This document shows positions 17,754 through 25,407 of a stretch of 64,000 nt of DNA, piece by piece. Position 1 is the stretch's first letter. Every line of letters begins with the position of its first letter. This DNA comes from Reyranella massiliensis 521 (GTDB taxonomy: Bacteria; Pseudomonadota; Alphaproteobacteria; Reyranellales; Reyranellaceae), in assembly GCF_000312425.1 (NCBI RefSeq), contig NZ_HE997181.1, forward strand, positions 4,530,045 through 4,594,044, given 5' to 3'. The translations under genes and the position numbers were made by a program. Under the pieces are notes generated by a model, which saw only the letters and a list, made by a program, of their open reading frames with translations, ran no database searches and had not been told where the DNA came from.

Positions 17754-18440
17754 ATGACAGCGGAAGAATGGACGGCGGTGCGGCTCAGCCTGTTGGTCGC
17801 CACGACGGCGACGCTGGCCAGCCTGCCCTTCGGCATCGCCATCGCCTGGCTGCTGGCGCGTGGCAAGTTCTGGGGCAAGAGCCTACTCGACACGGTGGTG
17901 CACCTGCCGCTGATCCTGCCGCCGGTCGTGACCGGCTACCTGCTGCTGCTTTCTTTCGGGCGCCGCGGCCCCATCGGCTCTTTCCTCGCCGACGAATTCG
18001 GCATCGTCTTCTCCTTCCGCTGGACCGGCGCGGCGCTGGCCTGCGCGATCATGGGTTTTCCGCTGATGGTGCGCGCGATCCGGCTCTCCATCGAGGCGGT
18101 CGATCGCCGGCTCGAGGCCGCCGCTGGCACGCTGGGGGCCAATCCGCTCTGGGTGTTCGCCACCGTGACCCTGCCGCTTTGCCTGCCGGGCATCATCGCC
18201 GGCGCGATCCTGGGCTTTGCCAAGTCGATGGGCGAGTTCGGTGCGACCATCACCTTCGTCTCGAACATTCCCGGCGAGACGCAGACCCTGCCCTCGCTGA
18301 TCTACACCTTGACCCAGGTCCCGGGCGGCGATGCGGCGGCCATGCGACTCACCCTCGTGTCGATCGCGATTTCCATGGTGGCGCTGCTCGGCTCGGAGTT
18401 GCTGGCGCGCCGCATCGGCTCGCGGCGGCAAACCGCATGA
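17754..18440 (+). CDS. modB: Molybdate ABC transporter permease ModB
   Basis: 228-residue inner-membrane permease with about five helices and the EAA loop EAAAGTLGANPLWVFATV (near residues 121-138) that docks on the ATPase. KSMGEFGATITFVSNIPGET is the ModB signature. Length is normal for ModB. It follows an msrQ-like gene after 12 bases and overlaps modC by four bases (ATGA). The periplasmic molybdate-binding protein ModA, usually directly upstream, is not here. Sulfate or tungstate transport is a less likely alternative because the partner ATPase carries a MOP domain. Confidence 0.9.
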   Translation: MTAEEWTAVRLSLLVATTATLASLPFGIAIAWLLARGKFWGKSLLDTVVHLPLILPPVVTGYLLLLSFGRRGPIGSFLADEFGIVFSFRWTGAALACAIMGFPLMVRAIRLSIEAVDRRLEAAAGTLGANPLWVFATVTLPLCLPGIIAGAILGFAKSMGEFGATITFVSNIPGETQTLPSLIYTLTQVPGGDAAAMRLTLVSIAISMVALLGSELLARRIGSRRQTA

Positions 18441-19498
18441 GCCTGGAGATCGACGTCGAGCACACCCGCGGCAGTTTCCAGCTCCGGGCGCGCTTTACCG
18501 CAGCACCCGGCCTGACGGCGCTGTTCGGCCGGTCGGGCTCGGGCAAGACCAGCGTCGTCGATATCGTGGGCGGCCTCATCCGGCCGGCCCGCGGCAAGGT
18601 CATCGTCGATGGCCAGGTGCTGGTCGACACCGAGCGCCGGGTGTTCGTCCCCGCCCATCGCCGGCGTATCGGCTATGTCTTCCAGGACAGCCGGCTCTTT
18701 CCGCATCTCAGCGTTCGCCACAACCTGCTCTACGGACGGTGGTTCGCACGCGGCAACGGAGGTGCCGCGGCCGATCTCGGTGCCGTGGTCGATCTCCTGG
18801 GCATCGGCCATCTGCTCAACCGCCAGCCGGATTCACTCTCGGGGGGCGAGAAGCAGCGTGTCGCCATCGGCCGCGCTCTGCTCGCCAAGCCGCTGCTGGT
18901 GCTGATGGACGAACCGCTGGCCTCGCTCGACGAAGCGCGTCGGTTGGAAATCCTCCCCTACATCGAACGGCTGCGCGACGAGGCCGGCGTGCCAATCCTC
19001 TATGTCAGCCATTCCGTGGCCGAGGTCGCGCGGCTTGCGACGACGGTCGTGATCATGGCCGAGGGCAAGGTGACCGCCGTCGGACCCGTGCTCGACACCC
19101 TACCGCTGGCCGACGCCAACGACGGCGGCTCGGTCCTGGATGCTACGGTCAGCCGCCACGACGAAGCTTTCGAGCTTTCCGTGCTGACGACAGCGGCGGG
19201 CGAGTTGCAGGTGCCGCGACTCGATGCGCCTGTCGGCGCCCACGTTCGCGCCTATATCCGCTCACGCGACGTGATGCTGAGCCTGCGGCCGCCCGAAGAG
19301 ATCAGCGCCCTCAACGTACTGGCGGGTCGTGTCGCTGCCGTGACGCCCATTTCCTGCGCGCAAGCCGACGTGCGGCTCGACTGCAGCGGCGCACTGTTGA
19401 TGGCCCGGCTTACGCTGAAGTCCGTCGAGCGGCTTGCACTCGCACCGGGCCGGCCGGTTTACGCCGTCATCAAGAGTGTATCGTTCGAGCGCACCTGA
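18437..19498 (+). CDS. modC: Molybdate ABC transporter ATP-binding protein ModC
   Basis: 353-residue ATPase. Walker A is GRSGSGKTSVVD (about 31-42), the signature LSGGEKQRVAIGRAL, and Walker B VLMDEPLASLD, with the switch His in VSHSVAE. The C-terminal third (about 285-350) is a MOP domain that binds oxyanion (NVLAGRVAAVTPISCAQADV, then RPVYAVIKSVSFE), which sets it apart from ordinary ABC ATPases. The start was placed on the ATG overlapping the modB stop; the frame is open much further upstream but that reads through modB out of frame. It ends the msrQ-modB-modC group. Confidence 0.92.
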   Translation: MSLEIDVEHTRGSFQLRARFTAAPGLTALFGRSGSGKTSVVDIVGGLIRPARGKVIVDGQVLVDTERRVFVPAHRRRIGYVFQDSRLFPHLSVRHNLLYGRWFARGNGGAAADLGAVVDLLGIGHLLNRQPDSLSGGEKQRVAIGRALLAKPLLVLMDEPLASLDEARRLEILPYIERLRDEAGVPILYVSHSVAEVARLATTVVIMAEGKVTAVGPVLDTLPLADANDGGSVLDATVSRHDEAFELSVLTTAAGELQVPRLDAPVGAHVRAYIRSRDVMLSLRPPEEISALNVLAGRVAAVTPISCAQADVRLDCSGALLMARLTLKSVERLALAPGRPVYAVIKSVSFERT

Positions 19499-19530
19499 GT
19501 GCGCTATGGTGGCGTCGCGAGGAGAACGCG

Positions 19531-21150
19531 ATGTCACGCCTGCTGATGCCTTTTACGCCCCGTTTCATCACTTTTACGCTGTGCATTATCGCGGTCCCTG
19601 TCTTCGGGATCGCCTGGATCGCCGATCCGCATCCGGTCCTGGCGATCTGTTTCATCGTCGCGGCCTTCCTGACGGCGGTCGGCATCCACGACCTCAACCA
19701 GACGAACCACTCGATCCTGCGCAACTACCCGGTTGCCGCCCATATCCGCTTCATCTTCGAGGAGATCCGCCCGGAGATGCGGCAGTATTTCTTCGAGGGC
19801 GACAAGGACGGCATGCCGTTCAGCCGCGACCGGCGCGCCGTGGTCTATCAGCGCGCCAAGAAGGTGCTCGACGTCCGGCCCTTCGGCACGACATTCGACG
19901 TCTACAGCGTCGGCTACGAGTGGATGGCCCACTCGATTGCACCGAGGCCTCTCACCAAGGATCCCTTCCGGATCATGGTCGGCGACACCGAATGCACGAA
20001 GCCCTACTCGGCATCGGTGTTCAACATCTCGGCCATGAGCTTCGGCGCCCTCAGTGCCAACGCCATCCGCGCCCTGAACGGCGGCGCCAAGCGCGGCGGC
20101 TTCGCCCACGATACCGGGGAAGGCGGCTTCAGCCCCTACCATCGCGAAAATGGCGGCGACATCATCTGGGAAATCGGGTCCGGCTATTTCGGCGCCCGTA
20201 ACCCCGACGGCACCTTCAGCCCCGAGAAGTTCGCCGAGGTCGCCGCCTCCGACCAGGTCAAGATGGTTGAATTGAAGCTCAGCCAGGGCGCCAAGCCCGG
20301 CCATGGCGGCGTTCTGCCGGCTCCCAAGGTAAGCCAGGAGATCGCCCTAACCCGTGGCGTGCCGGTGGGCGAGGATTGCGTCTCACCCTCGCAGCACTCG
20401 GCCTTTTCGACGCCGATCGAGATGATGCATTTCATCGCCGAGATGCGCCGCCTGTCCGGCGGCAAGCCTGCCGGCTTCAAGCTCTGCATCGGCCATGAAT
20501 GGGAGTTCCTGGCCATCTGCAAGGCGATGCTCGAAACAGGCATCTATCCCGACTTCATCGTCGTCGACGGCAAGGAAGGCGGCACCGGCGCCGCGCCCAT
20601 GGAATTCATCGACCATATCGGCAAGCCGATGCGCCAGGGCCTCTACTTCGTGAACAACGCCCTGATCGGCATCGGCGCGCGCCACCGCATCAAGATCGGA
20701 GTCGCCGGCAAGATCATCACCGCCTTCGATATCGTGCGCGCCATGGCGCTGGGCGCCGACTGGTGCAACTCGGCGCGCGGTTTCATGTTCGCCGTCGGCT
20801 GCATCCAGTCGCAGTCCTGCCATACCGACCGCTGCCCGGTCGGCGTGGCGACGCAGAACCCCAGCCGCCAGAAGGCCCTGGTCGTGCCCGACAAGATCGA
20901 GCGCGTGGTCAATTTTCATCGCGCCACCCTGCGTGAGCTGGCCGAGCTGACGGCGGCGGCCGGCCTCGACCATCCGCAGGAATTCAAGCCCATCCACATC
21001 TCGCGGCGGGTCTCTTCCAGCGAAGTCCTGACCTACGCCGACGTCTACCCCTCCCTGTCCGAGGGCGAGCTGATCGCAGGCTCCGGCAACCCGCGCTGGC
21101 GCCGGCCCTGGGACATGGCCAACCCGCATTCGTTCCGCGCGACGGCCTGA
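19531..21150 (+). CDS. FMN-binding glutamate synthase family protein, membrane-anchored
   Basis: 539-residue protein with two N-terminal membrane helices (about 9-52) followed by the FMN-binding (beta/alpha)8 barrel of the glutamate synthase large subunit. Barrel motifs include FNISAMSFGALSANAI, KPGHGGVLP, DGKEGGTGAAP and IKIGVAGKI. The 3Fe-4S cysteines appear in GCIQSQSCHTDRCPVG. The amidotransferase domain of true GltB is missing, so it cannot use glutamine by itself; family members of this layout are of unknown function, perhaps an FMN/FeS oxidoreductase at the membrane. GAGGAG precedes the ATG. It stands 32 bases after modC and may share its transcript. Confidence 0.87.
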   Translation: MSRLLMPFTPRFITFTLCIIAVPVFGIAWIADPHPVLAICFIVAAFLTAVGIHDLNQTNHSILRNYPVAAHIRFIFEEIRPEMRQYFFEGDKDGMPFSRDRRAVVYQRAKKVLDVRPFGTTFDVYSVGYEWMAHSIAPRPLTKDPFRIMVGDTECTKPYSASVFNISAMSFGALSANAIRALNGGAKRGGFAHDTGEGGFSPYHRENGGDIIWEIGSGYFGARNPDGTFSPEKFAEVAASDQVKMVELKLSQGAKPGHGGVLPAPKVSQEIALTRGVPVGEDCVSPSQHSAFSTPIEMMHFIAEMRRLSGGKPAGFKLCIGHEWEFLAICKAMLETGIYPDFIVVDGKEGGTGAAPMEFIDHIGKPMRQGLYFVNNALIGIGARHRIKIGVAGKIITAFDIVRAMALGADWCNSARGFMFAVGCIQSQSCHTDRCPVGVATQNPSRQKALVVPDKIERVVNFHRATLRELAELTAAAGLDHPQEFKPIHISRRVSSSEVLTYADVYPSLSEGELIAGSGNPRWRRPWDMANPHSFRATA

Positions 21151-21218
21151 TTCAACCAAATCTGTTGCAGCAACACGCCGGTTGGCCCAGCAATGGGCCG
21201 ACCACGAAAGGAAACGCC

Positions 21219-22451
21219 ATGACTGCTCCGTTCGATTTTGTGCCCCTGCTGGCGCCCGGCACCCCGGCGCCCGCCGCCAAGTGGAACGGATTCCCGAAGT
21301 ACAATTTCATCGGCGGCCACAACGACGCCAAGAACGTTCCGGTCGACGCGCTGATCGACGCGGCGACGGCCGTGCTCAAGCGCGAAGGCGCCACGCTCGC
21401 CACCTACGGCCTGAACAGCGGCCCGCTGGGCTACCGGCCGCTGCGCGAGTTCCTGGCCGGCAAGCTCAAGGGGCATGCCGGCATCGAGTGCTCGCCGGAC
21501 GAAATCCTGATCACCTCCGGGTCCATGCAGGGCCTCGACCTGATCAACAGCCTGCTGGTCGCCAAGGGCGATACGGTGCTGATCGAGCAGGAGACCTATG
21601 GTGGTGCGCTGACCAAGCTGAACAAGCTCGGCGCCAACGTGATCGGCATCCCGCTCGACGACGAGGGACTGCGGCTCGATGTGCTGGAAGAGAAGCTGGC
21701 GGAGCTGAAGAAGAAGGGCGTGACGCCCAAGTACATCTATACCATCCCGACGGTGCAGAATCCGACCGGCGCCATCATGGGCGAGAAGCGTCGCGCCGAT
21801 CTGATCGCTCTCGCCGCCCGCTACGGCGTCATGATCTTCGAGGACGAGTGCTATTCCGACCTGATCTGGAGCGGCAAGCGACCGAAGTCGCTCTTTGCCA
21901 TGGCGAATGGCGAGGGCGTGATCCATATCGGCTCCTTCTCCAAGTCGATCGCACCGGCGCTTCGCGTCGGCTACATCGTCGCCAAGTGGGAGGTCCTCGC
22001 GCGCATCCTCGGGCTCAAGCAGGATGCCGGGTCGGGCGCACTGGAGCAGATGGTGCTGGCCGAGTTCTGCAAGCAGCACTTTGCCGACCATGTGCCCAAG
22101 CTCAACAAGGCGCTGGCCGCCAAGCTGCAGACGCTGCGCGAAGCGCTGGCCGAGCAGTTCGGCACGGCGGCCGAGTTCGGCGACCCCGAAGGCGGCATCT
22201 ATCTCTGGATCAAGTTGCCCGACCAGGTCGACACGACCAAGCTCGCGCAGGCAGCGCTGGCGGCTGGAGTATCGTTGAATCCTGGCCAGGAATGGTCGAC
22301 CAACAAGGACTATGCCCGTTCGCGGCTGCGCCTGTGCTTCGCCAACCCCGAGCCCGAGAGCATCAAGAAGGGGGTCGAGGTGCTAGCCGAGGTCTGCCGC
22401 CGCGAGTTCGGCGTGCCGCTGCGCAGCGCCAATGTGGAGAAGGGCGCCTAG
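21219..22451 (+). CDS. PLP-dependent aminotransferase, class I/II fold (LysN/MocR-like)
   Basis: 410-residue fold-type I aminotransferase. The PLP-binding Lys is in HIGSFSKSIAPALRVGYI, the Asp that contacts the pyridine nitrogen in MIFEDECYSDLIW, and PTVQNPTGAIM carries the substrate-binding Asn. The overall pattern (SGSMQGLDLINSLLVAKGD, QETYGGAL) is like 2-aminoadipate and other LysN-type transaminases. I took the ATG at 21219 because AAAGGA sits six bases upstream; an in-frame start at 21165 has no ribosome site. Amino-acid specificity cannot be read. A perfect hairpin overlaps its 3' end. Confidence 0.9.
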   Translation: MTAPFDFVPLLAPGTPAPAAKWNGFPKYNFIGGHNDAKNVPVDALIDAATAVLKREGATLATYGLNSGPLGYRPLREFLAGKLKGHAGIECSPDEILITSGSMQGLDLINSLLVAKGDTVLIEQETYGGALTKLNKLGANVIGIPLDDEGLRLDVLEEKLAELKKKGVTPKYIYTIPTVQNPTGAIMGEKRRADLIALAARYGVMIFEDECYSDLIWSGKRPKSLFAMANGEGVIHIGSFSKSIAPALRVGYIVAKWEVLARILGLKQDAGSGALEQMVLAEFCKQHFADHVPKLNKALAAKLQTLREALAEQFGTAAEFGDPEGGIYLWIKLPDQVDTTKLAQAALAAGVSLNPGQEWSTNKDYARSRLRLCFANPEPESIKKGVEVLAEVCRREFGVPLRSANVEKGA

Positions 22452-22462
22452 CCGCCCTTCTC
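22437..22462. terminator. Perfect inverted repeat, bidirectional terminator candidate
   Basis: A 10-bp perfect stem (GAGAAGGGCG paired with CGCCCTTCTC) with a six-base loop spans the stop codon of the aminotransferase gene and lies between two convergent genes. It has no T-run on either strand, so it may act with Rho or only as an mRNA 3' end stabiliser. Confidence 0.5.
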
Positions 22463-22474
22463 GGTCGAACAGCC

Positions 22475-22891
22475 TCAGGCCTCGCCGGGGACGATCACCA
22501 TCCAGGAGACGCCGAACTTGTCGGCGACGCAGCCGAAGCGCGGCGAGAAGAACGTCTTGCCGATCGGCATCTGGATCTGGCCTTCCTTGGCCAGGGCGTT
22601 GAAGGCCTTGTCCGCTTCGGCCTCGTTGGCGACGGTAAGCGAGAGCGAGAAACCCAGGAAATTGGGCTTGTCGTCCTGCAAGCCGTCGGAACACATCACC
22701 ATGGCATCGCCGATCCTGAAGGAGGCGTGCATGATCTTGCTGGTGTCCTTCGGCATCATCCCCGCGGCACAGGCGTCGGGGTTCTCGCTGAAACGCATCA
22801 CCATGTCGATGTTGGCGCCAAGCGTCTTCTTGTAGAAATCGAGAGCTTCCTCGCAACGGCCATTGAAGAACAGATACGGCTGGATCGTCAT
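22475..22891 (-). CDS. VOC family protein, PhnB-like
   Basis: 138-residue vicinal-oxygen-chelate fold protein, starting TIQPYLFFNGRCEEALDFYK, the typical PhnB / DUF1428-like opening, with VMRFSENPDACAAGMMPKD after a first beta-alpha unit and TFFSPRFGCVADKFGVSWMV at the end. Members are small metal-dependent or resistance proteins of mostly unknown function. GGAGG precedes the ATG. It lies 15 bases downstream of the serine hydrolase gene in the same direction, ending a likely operon. Confidence 0.85.
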   Translation of the reverse strand: MTIQPYLFFNGRCEEALDFYKKTLGANIDMVMRFSENPDACAAGMMPKDTSKIMHASFRIGDAMVMCSDGLQDDKPNFLGFSLSLTVANEAEADKAFNALAKEGQIQMPIGKTFFSPRFGCVADKFGVSWMVIVPGEA

Positions 22892-22906
22892 CGCTTCCTC
22901 CTTCGG

Positions 22907-24103
22907 TCAATCGTCGATTGCCTGGTACGCACCACTCCAGAAATCCGTGTAGGCACGCGGCGGCTGAGGCGAATCCATCATGCGCTGCGTCAATAGGATG
23001 CCGATCAGCCCTTCCTGCGGGTCGGTGTAGGCCGATGTCCCGAGGCCGCCATCCCAGCCGAAACGGCCGGGCGTTTCCCAGAGATCGGTACGGCGCACCG
23101 TGACGGCAAGCCCGAGCCCCCAGCTCTTGGCGTCGCCGAGGAATAGCTCGGCACCTTCCTTCTGCGAAGGCAGGAGCTGGTCTGTCGTCATCAGTTCCAC
23201 GGTCGGCCGCGACAGCAGGGACTTGCGGCCGTGCCGCCCTTTCGCGAGCATCATGCAGCAGAAGGAAAGATAGTCGTCGGCCGTCGAGACGAGCCCGCTG
23301 CTGCCAGCCTCGAAGATCGGCGGCTGGCTCCAGCGCCCGTCCTTGCCTTCGTCGACGCAGACGAGTTTGCCCGCCGCCGGATCGTAGCCGTAAGCGCCGG
23401 CCAATCGCTTCAGCTTGTCGGCAGGCACATGGAAACCCGTATCCTTCATGCCGAGCGGCTCGAAGAGACGCTCCTGCAGCACCTCGGCCAGCGACCGATC
23501 CGCGGCCCGCGCCAGCAGGATGCCCAGCACATCCGAGCCGGTGTGGTACAGCCAGCGCTCGCCGGGCTGATGGATCAGCGGCAGCTCGCCCAGACGCGCC
23601 ATATATCGATCGGGCGTGACGGTCGGCATGAAAGGGCTTGGCGCGACACCCGCCTGCTCCATCGCTTCCTGGATCGGATGTCTCGACGACACGTCCATCA
23701 CCGCACCGATGCCGAGACGGAACGTCAGCAGATCGCGCAAGGTGATCGACCGCGCCGCCGGCACGGTGTCATCGAGCGGGCTCGATACACATTTCAGCAC
23801 CCGGCGATCGGCAAGTTCGGGCAACAGCTCTTCCACCGGATCGTCGAGGCGGAGGCTTCCCTCTTCGACCATCGACATCGCCGCCGCCGCAAGCACCGGC
23901 TTGGTGAGCGAGGAGATACGGAAGATCGTGTCCCGCCGCATCTTCTCCCTGCCGCCCGCCGCCAAAGCGCCACCGACCGCAACGTACGTCTCGCCGCGCC
24001 GATGGACGATGGCGACATAGCCCGGCAGGTCGCCGTGTTCGACGCTTGCGTCCAGCAGATCGCGCAGATGCCCGAGCCGCGGCTTGGAAAGACCGCTCTT
24101 CAT
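22907..24103 (-). CDS. Serine hydrolase of the class C beta-lactamase fold
   Basis: 398-residue penicillin-binding-protein-fold hydrolase. The nucleophile motif SxxK is Ser65-Leu-Thr-Lys68 in FRISSLTKPVLAAAA; a Tyr in RWLYHTGSDVLG occupies the YxN position with Ser/Asp instead of Asn. FGWDGGLGTSAYTD near the end replaces the KTG box. There is no signal peptide, so it is more likely a cytosolic esterase or amidase (EstB-like) than a resistance lactamase. Its ATG overlaps the stop of yceI by four bases. Confidence 0.85.
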   Translation of the reverse strand: MKSGLSKPRLGHLRDLLDASVEHGDLPGYVAIVHRRGETYVAVGGALAAGGREKMRRDTIFRISSLTKPVLAAAAMSMVEEGSLRLDDPVEELLPELADRRVLKCVSSPLDDTVPAARSITLRDLLTFRLGIGAVMDVSSRHPIQEAMEQAGVAPSPFMPTVTPDRYMARLGELPLIHQPGERWLYHTGSDVLGILLARAADRSLAEVLQERLFEPLGMKDTGFHVPADKLKRLAGAYGYDPAAGKLVCVDEGKDGRWSQPPIFEAGSSGLVSTADDYLSFCCMMLAKGRHGRKSLLSRPTVELMTTDQLLPSQKEGAELFLGDAKSWGLGLAVTVRRTDLWETPGRFGWDGGLGTSAYTDPQEGLIGILLTQRMMDSPQPPRAYTDFWSGAYQAIDD

Positions 24104-24738
24104 TCAGCCTTCTCGAATTCGGTATCGATCACGACCTGAATGGGATCGGTGAAGAACGGCGGCAGGCCGTAGTCCTGCGGATTGATGGTGGCGACGGCGG
24201 TCACGCCGATCCGCGGCTTGCCGCCGAACCCCTTGCCGGCGCCGACCAGCGAGACATCAAACGTCACGGGCTTGGTCTTGCCCATCAATGTGAACTGGCC
24301 TTCGACCTTGCCGCGCATCTTGTCCGTCGGCTTGAAAGCCGTCGAAACGAAAGTTGCCTGCGGAAACTCCTTGGACTTGAGGAATTTGTCGCCGACCAGC
24401 TCCTCGGCAAAGCCCTTCACATTGGTGGTGATGGAGGCGGTCTCGACCGAAGCCTCGATTTTGGACTTCTCGATCGCAGACGGATCCCAGGTGAGCGTTC
24501 CCTTCGCGCGATCGAAGCGGAAGATGCTGTGCGAGTAGCCGAGATGGGAAACACGCGCGATGACCGCCGTGTGTGATTCGTCGAGCGAATAAATGCCAGC
24601 CGTCGCCAGGGCGATGTCGCGTTCTGCCGCAAAGACGCCGGGAGGCAGTGCCATCGGGGCCGCGGGAGGCGTCTGGGCAAAGGCAGCCGGCGAAGACATC
24701 GCCAATGCGACGGCGAGCAGCCGCATTCCATTCTTCAT
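24100..24738 (-). CDS. YceI family periplasmic protein
   Basis: 212 residues, with a cleavable signal peptide MKNGMRLLAVALAMSSPAAF and AxA-like site (AFAQ). The mature part is a lipocalin-like YceI domain (YSLDESHTAVIARVSHLGYS, then FDRAKGTLTWD, FVSTAFKPTDKMRGKVEGQF), which binds long isoprenoid chains in known members. The gene overlaps the following serine hydrolase by four bases and follows the SRPBCC gene by 26 bases, giving a compact SRPBCC/YceI/hydrolase/VOC group. Confidence 0.9.
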   Translation of the reverse strand: MKNGMRLLAVALAMSSPAAFAQTPPAAPMALPPGVFAAERDIALATAGIYSLDESHTAVIARVSHLGYSHSIFRFDRAKGTLTWDPSAIEKSKIEASVETASITTNVKGFAEELVGDKFLKSKEFPQATFVSTAFKPTDKMRGKVEGQFTLMGKTKPVTFDVSLVGAGKGFGGKPRIGVTAVATINPQDYGLPPFFTDPIQVVIDTEFEKAE

Positions 24739-24764
24739 GGTTCTTCTCCTCGTTGCGCTAACGA

Positions 24765-25301
24765 TTATTTCTCGACGATCGTCTTAAGCTTCGCGAGGCC
24801 GGCGGCGAAGTCGCGGCCGATCATGTCGTCCATGTCTATGAATGTACCGATCAGTTTAGACATGAACGGGCTGGGCCCATACATCGCCCATGTGACAATC
24901 GTCTGACCGTCCTTTGGCTGCAGGGTAAGCTCGGCTGTGTTATGGCCTTCAAACGGCTTGATGAAATCGAGCTTGATCACAATCTTGTTGGGCGTGGCCA
25001 CATCGGTGATCTCCATGCGGCCCTTGCCGACATTGCTGTTGCCGTCCCATTCATAGGCGGCGCCCTTGCCGCCCTTCGGCCCTGCATAGGCACGTTTCAT
25101 ATCGGGATCGCGGGTCTCGTAGGGCGACCATTCGCGCCAGCGCTCGAGTTCGTTGAGATAGGGAAAGATCTTTTCCGGCGGCGCATTCATGCTCGCCGTT
25201 CGCTGTACGCGAAAGGAATCAGGTTTGGTCGAGGCGTAGATCAGGATTGCCGCGACTGCCACCACGACAATAATACCCAGGATTCCCAGGGCCTTCCGCA
25301 T
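24765..25301 (-). CDS. SRPBCC family protein with N-terminal membrane anchor
   Basis: 178 residues: an N-terminal hydrophobic helix (ILGIIVVVAVAAILIYAST, residues 7-25) followed by a START/Bet v1-like SRPBCC domain (FRVQRTASMNAPPEKIFPYL, WREWSPYETRDPDMKRAYAG, TIVTWAMYGPSPF). Such proteins are lipid or small-ligand carriers or polyketide-cyclase-like. It is the first gene of the minus-strand group and faces the AidB-like gene across 106 bases that contain repeated GTTAA elements. Confidence 0.87.
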   Translation of the reverse strand: MRKALGILGIIVVVAVAAILIYASTKPDSFRVQRTASMNAPPEKIFPYLNELERWREWSPYETRDPDMKRAYAGPKGGKGAAYEWDGNSNVGKGRMEITDVATPNKIVIKLDFIKPFEGHNTAELTLQPKDGQTIVTWAMYGPSPFMSKLIGTFIDMDDMIGRDFAAGLAKLKTIVEK

Positions 25302-25318
25302 GCGAACCTCGCCTTGTC

Positions 25319-25343
25319 GGTTTAGTTAACCGAAGAGTTAAAC
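25319..25343. promoter_or_regulatory. Candidate operator with repeated GTTAA elements
   Basis: Between the divergent SRPBCC and AidB-like genes, two GTTAAC / GTTAAAC elements begin at 25325 and 25337, one helical turn plus two bases apart, and GGTT (25319) pairs with AACC (25328) as a short dyad. This AT-rich island stands out from the surrounding GC-rich sequence and could bind a regulator controlling one or both genes. No -10/-35 was assigned with confidence. Confidence 0.35.
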
Positions 25344-25407
25344 ATTTAGGCAAGAAGATCGCAGCCGTCAATTGCCTCCGCACCGCAGAAGAGTAGATTC
25401 GCAAATC

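Noticed and set aside
17186..19498. Possible long fusion protein in the modC frame running through modB
   Set aside because: The upstream part is out of register with modB and has shadow-type composition; the true ModC start overlaps the modB stop.
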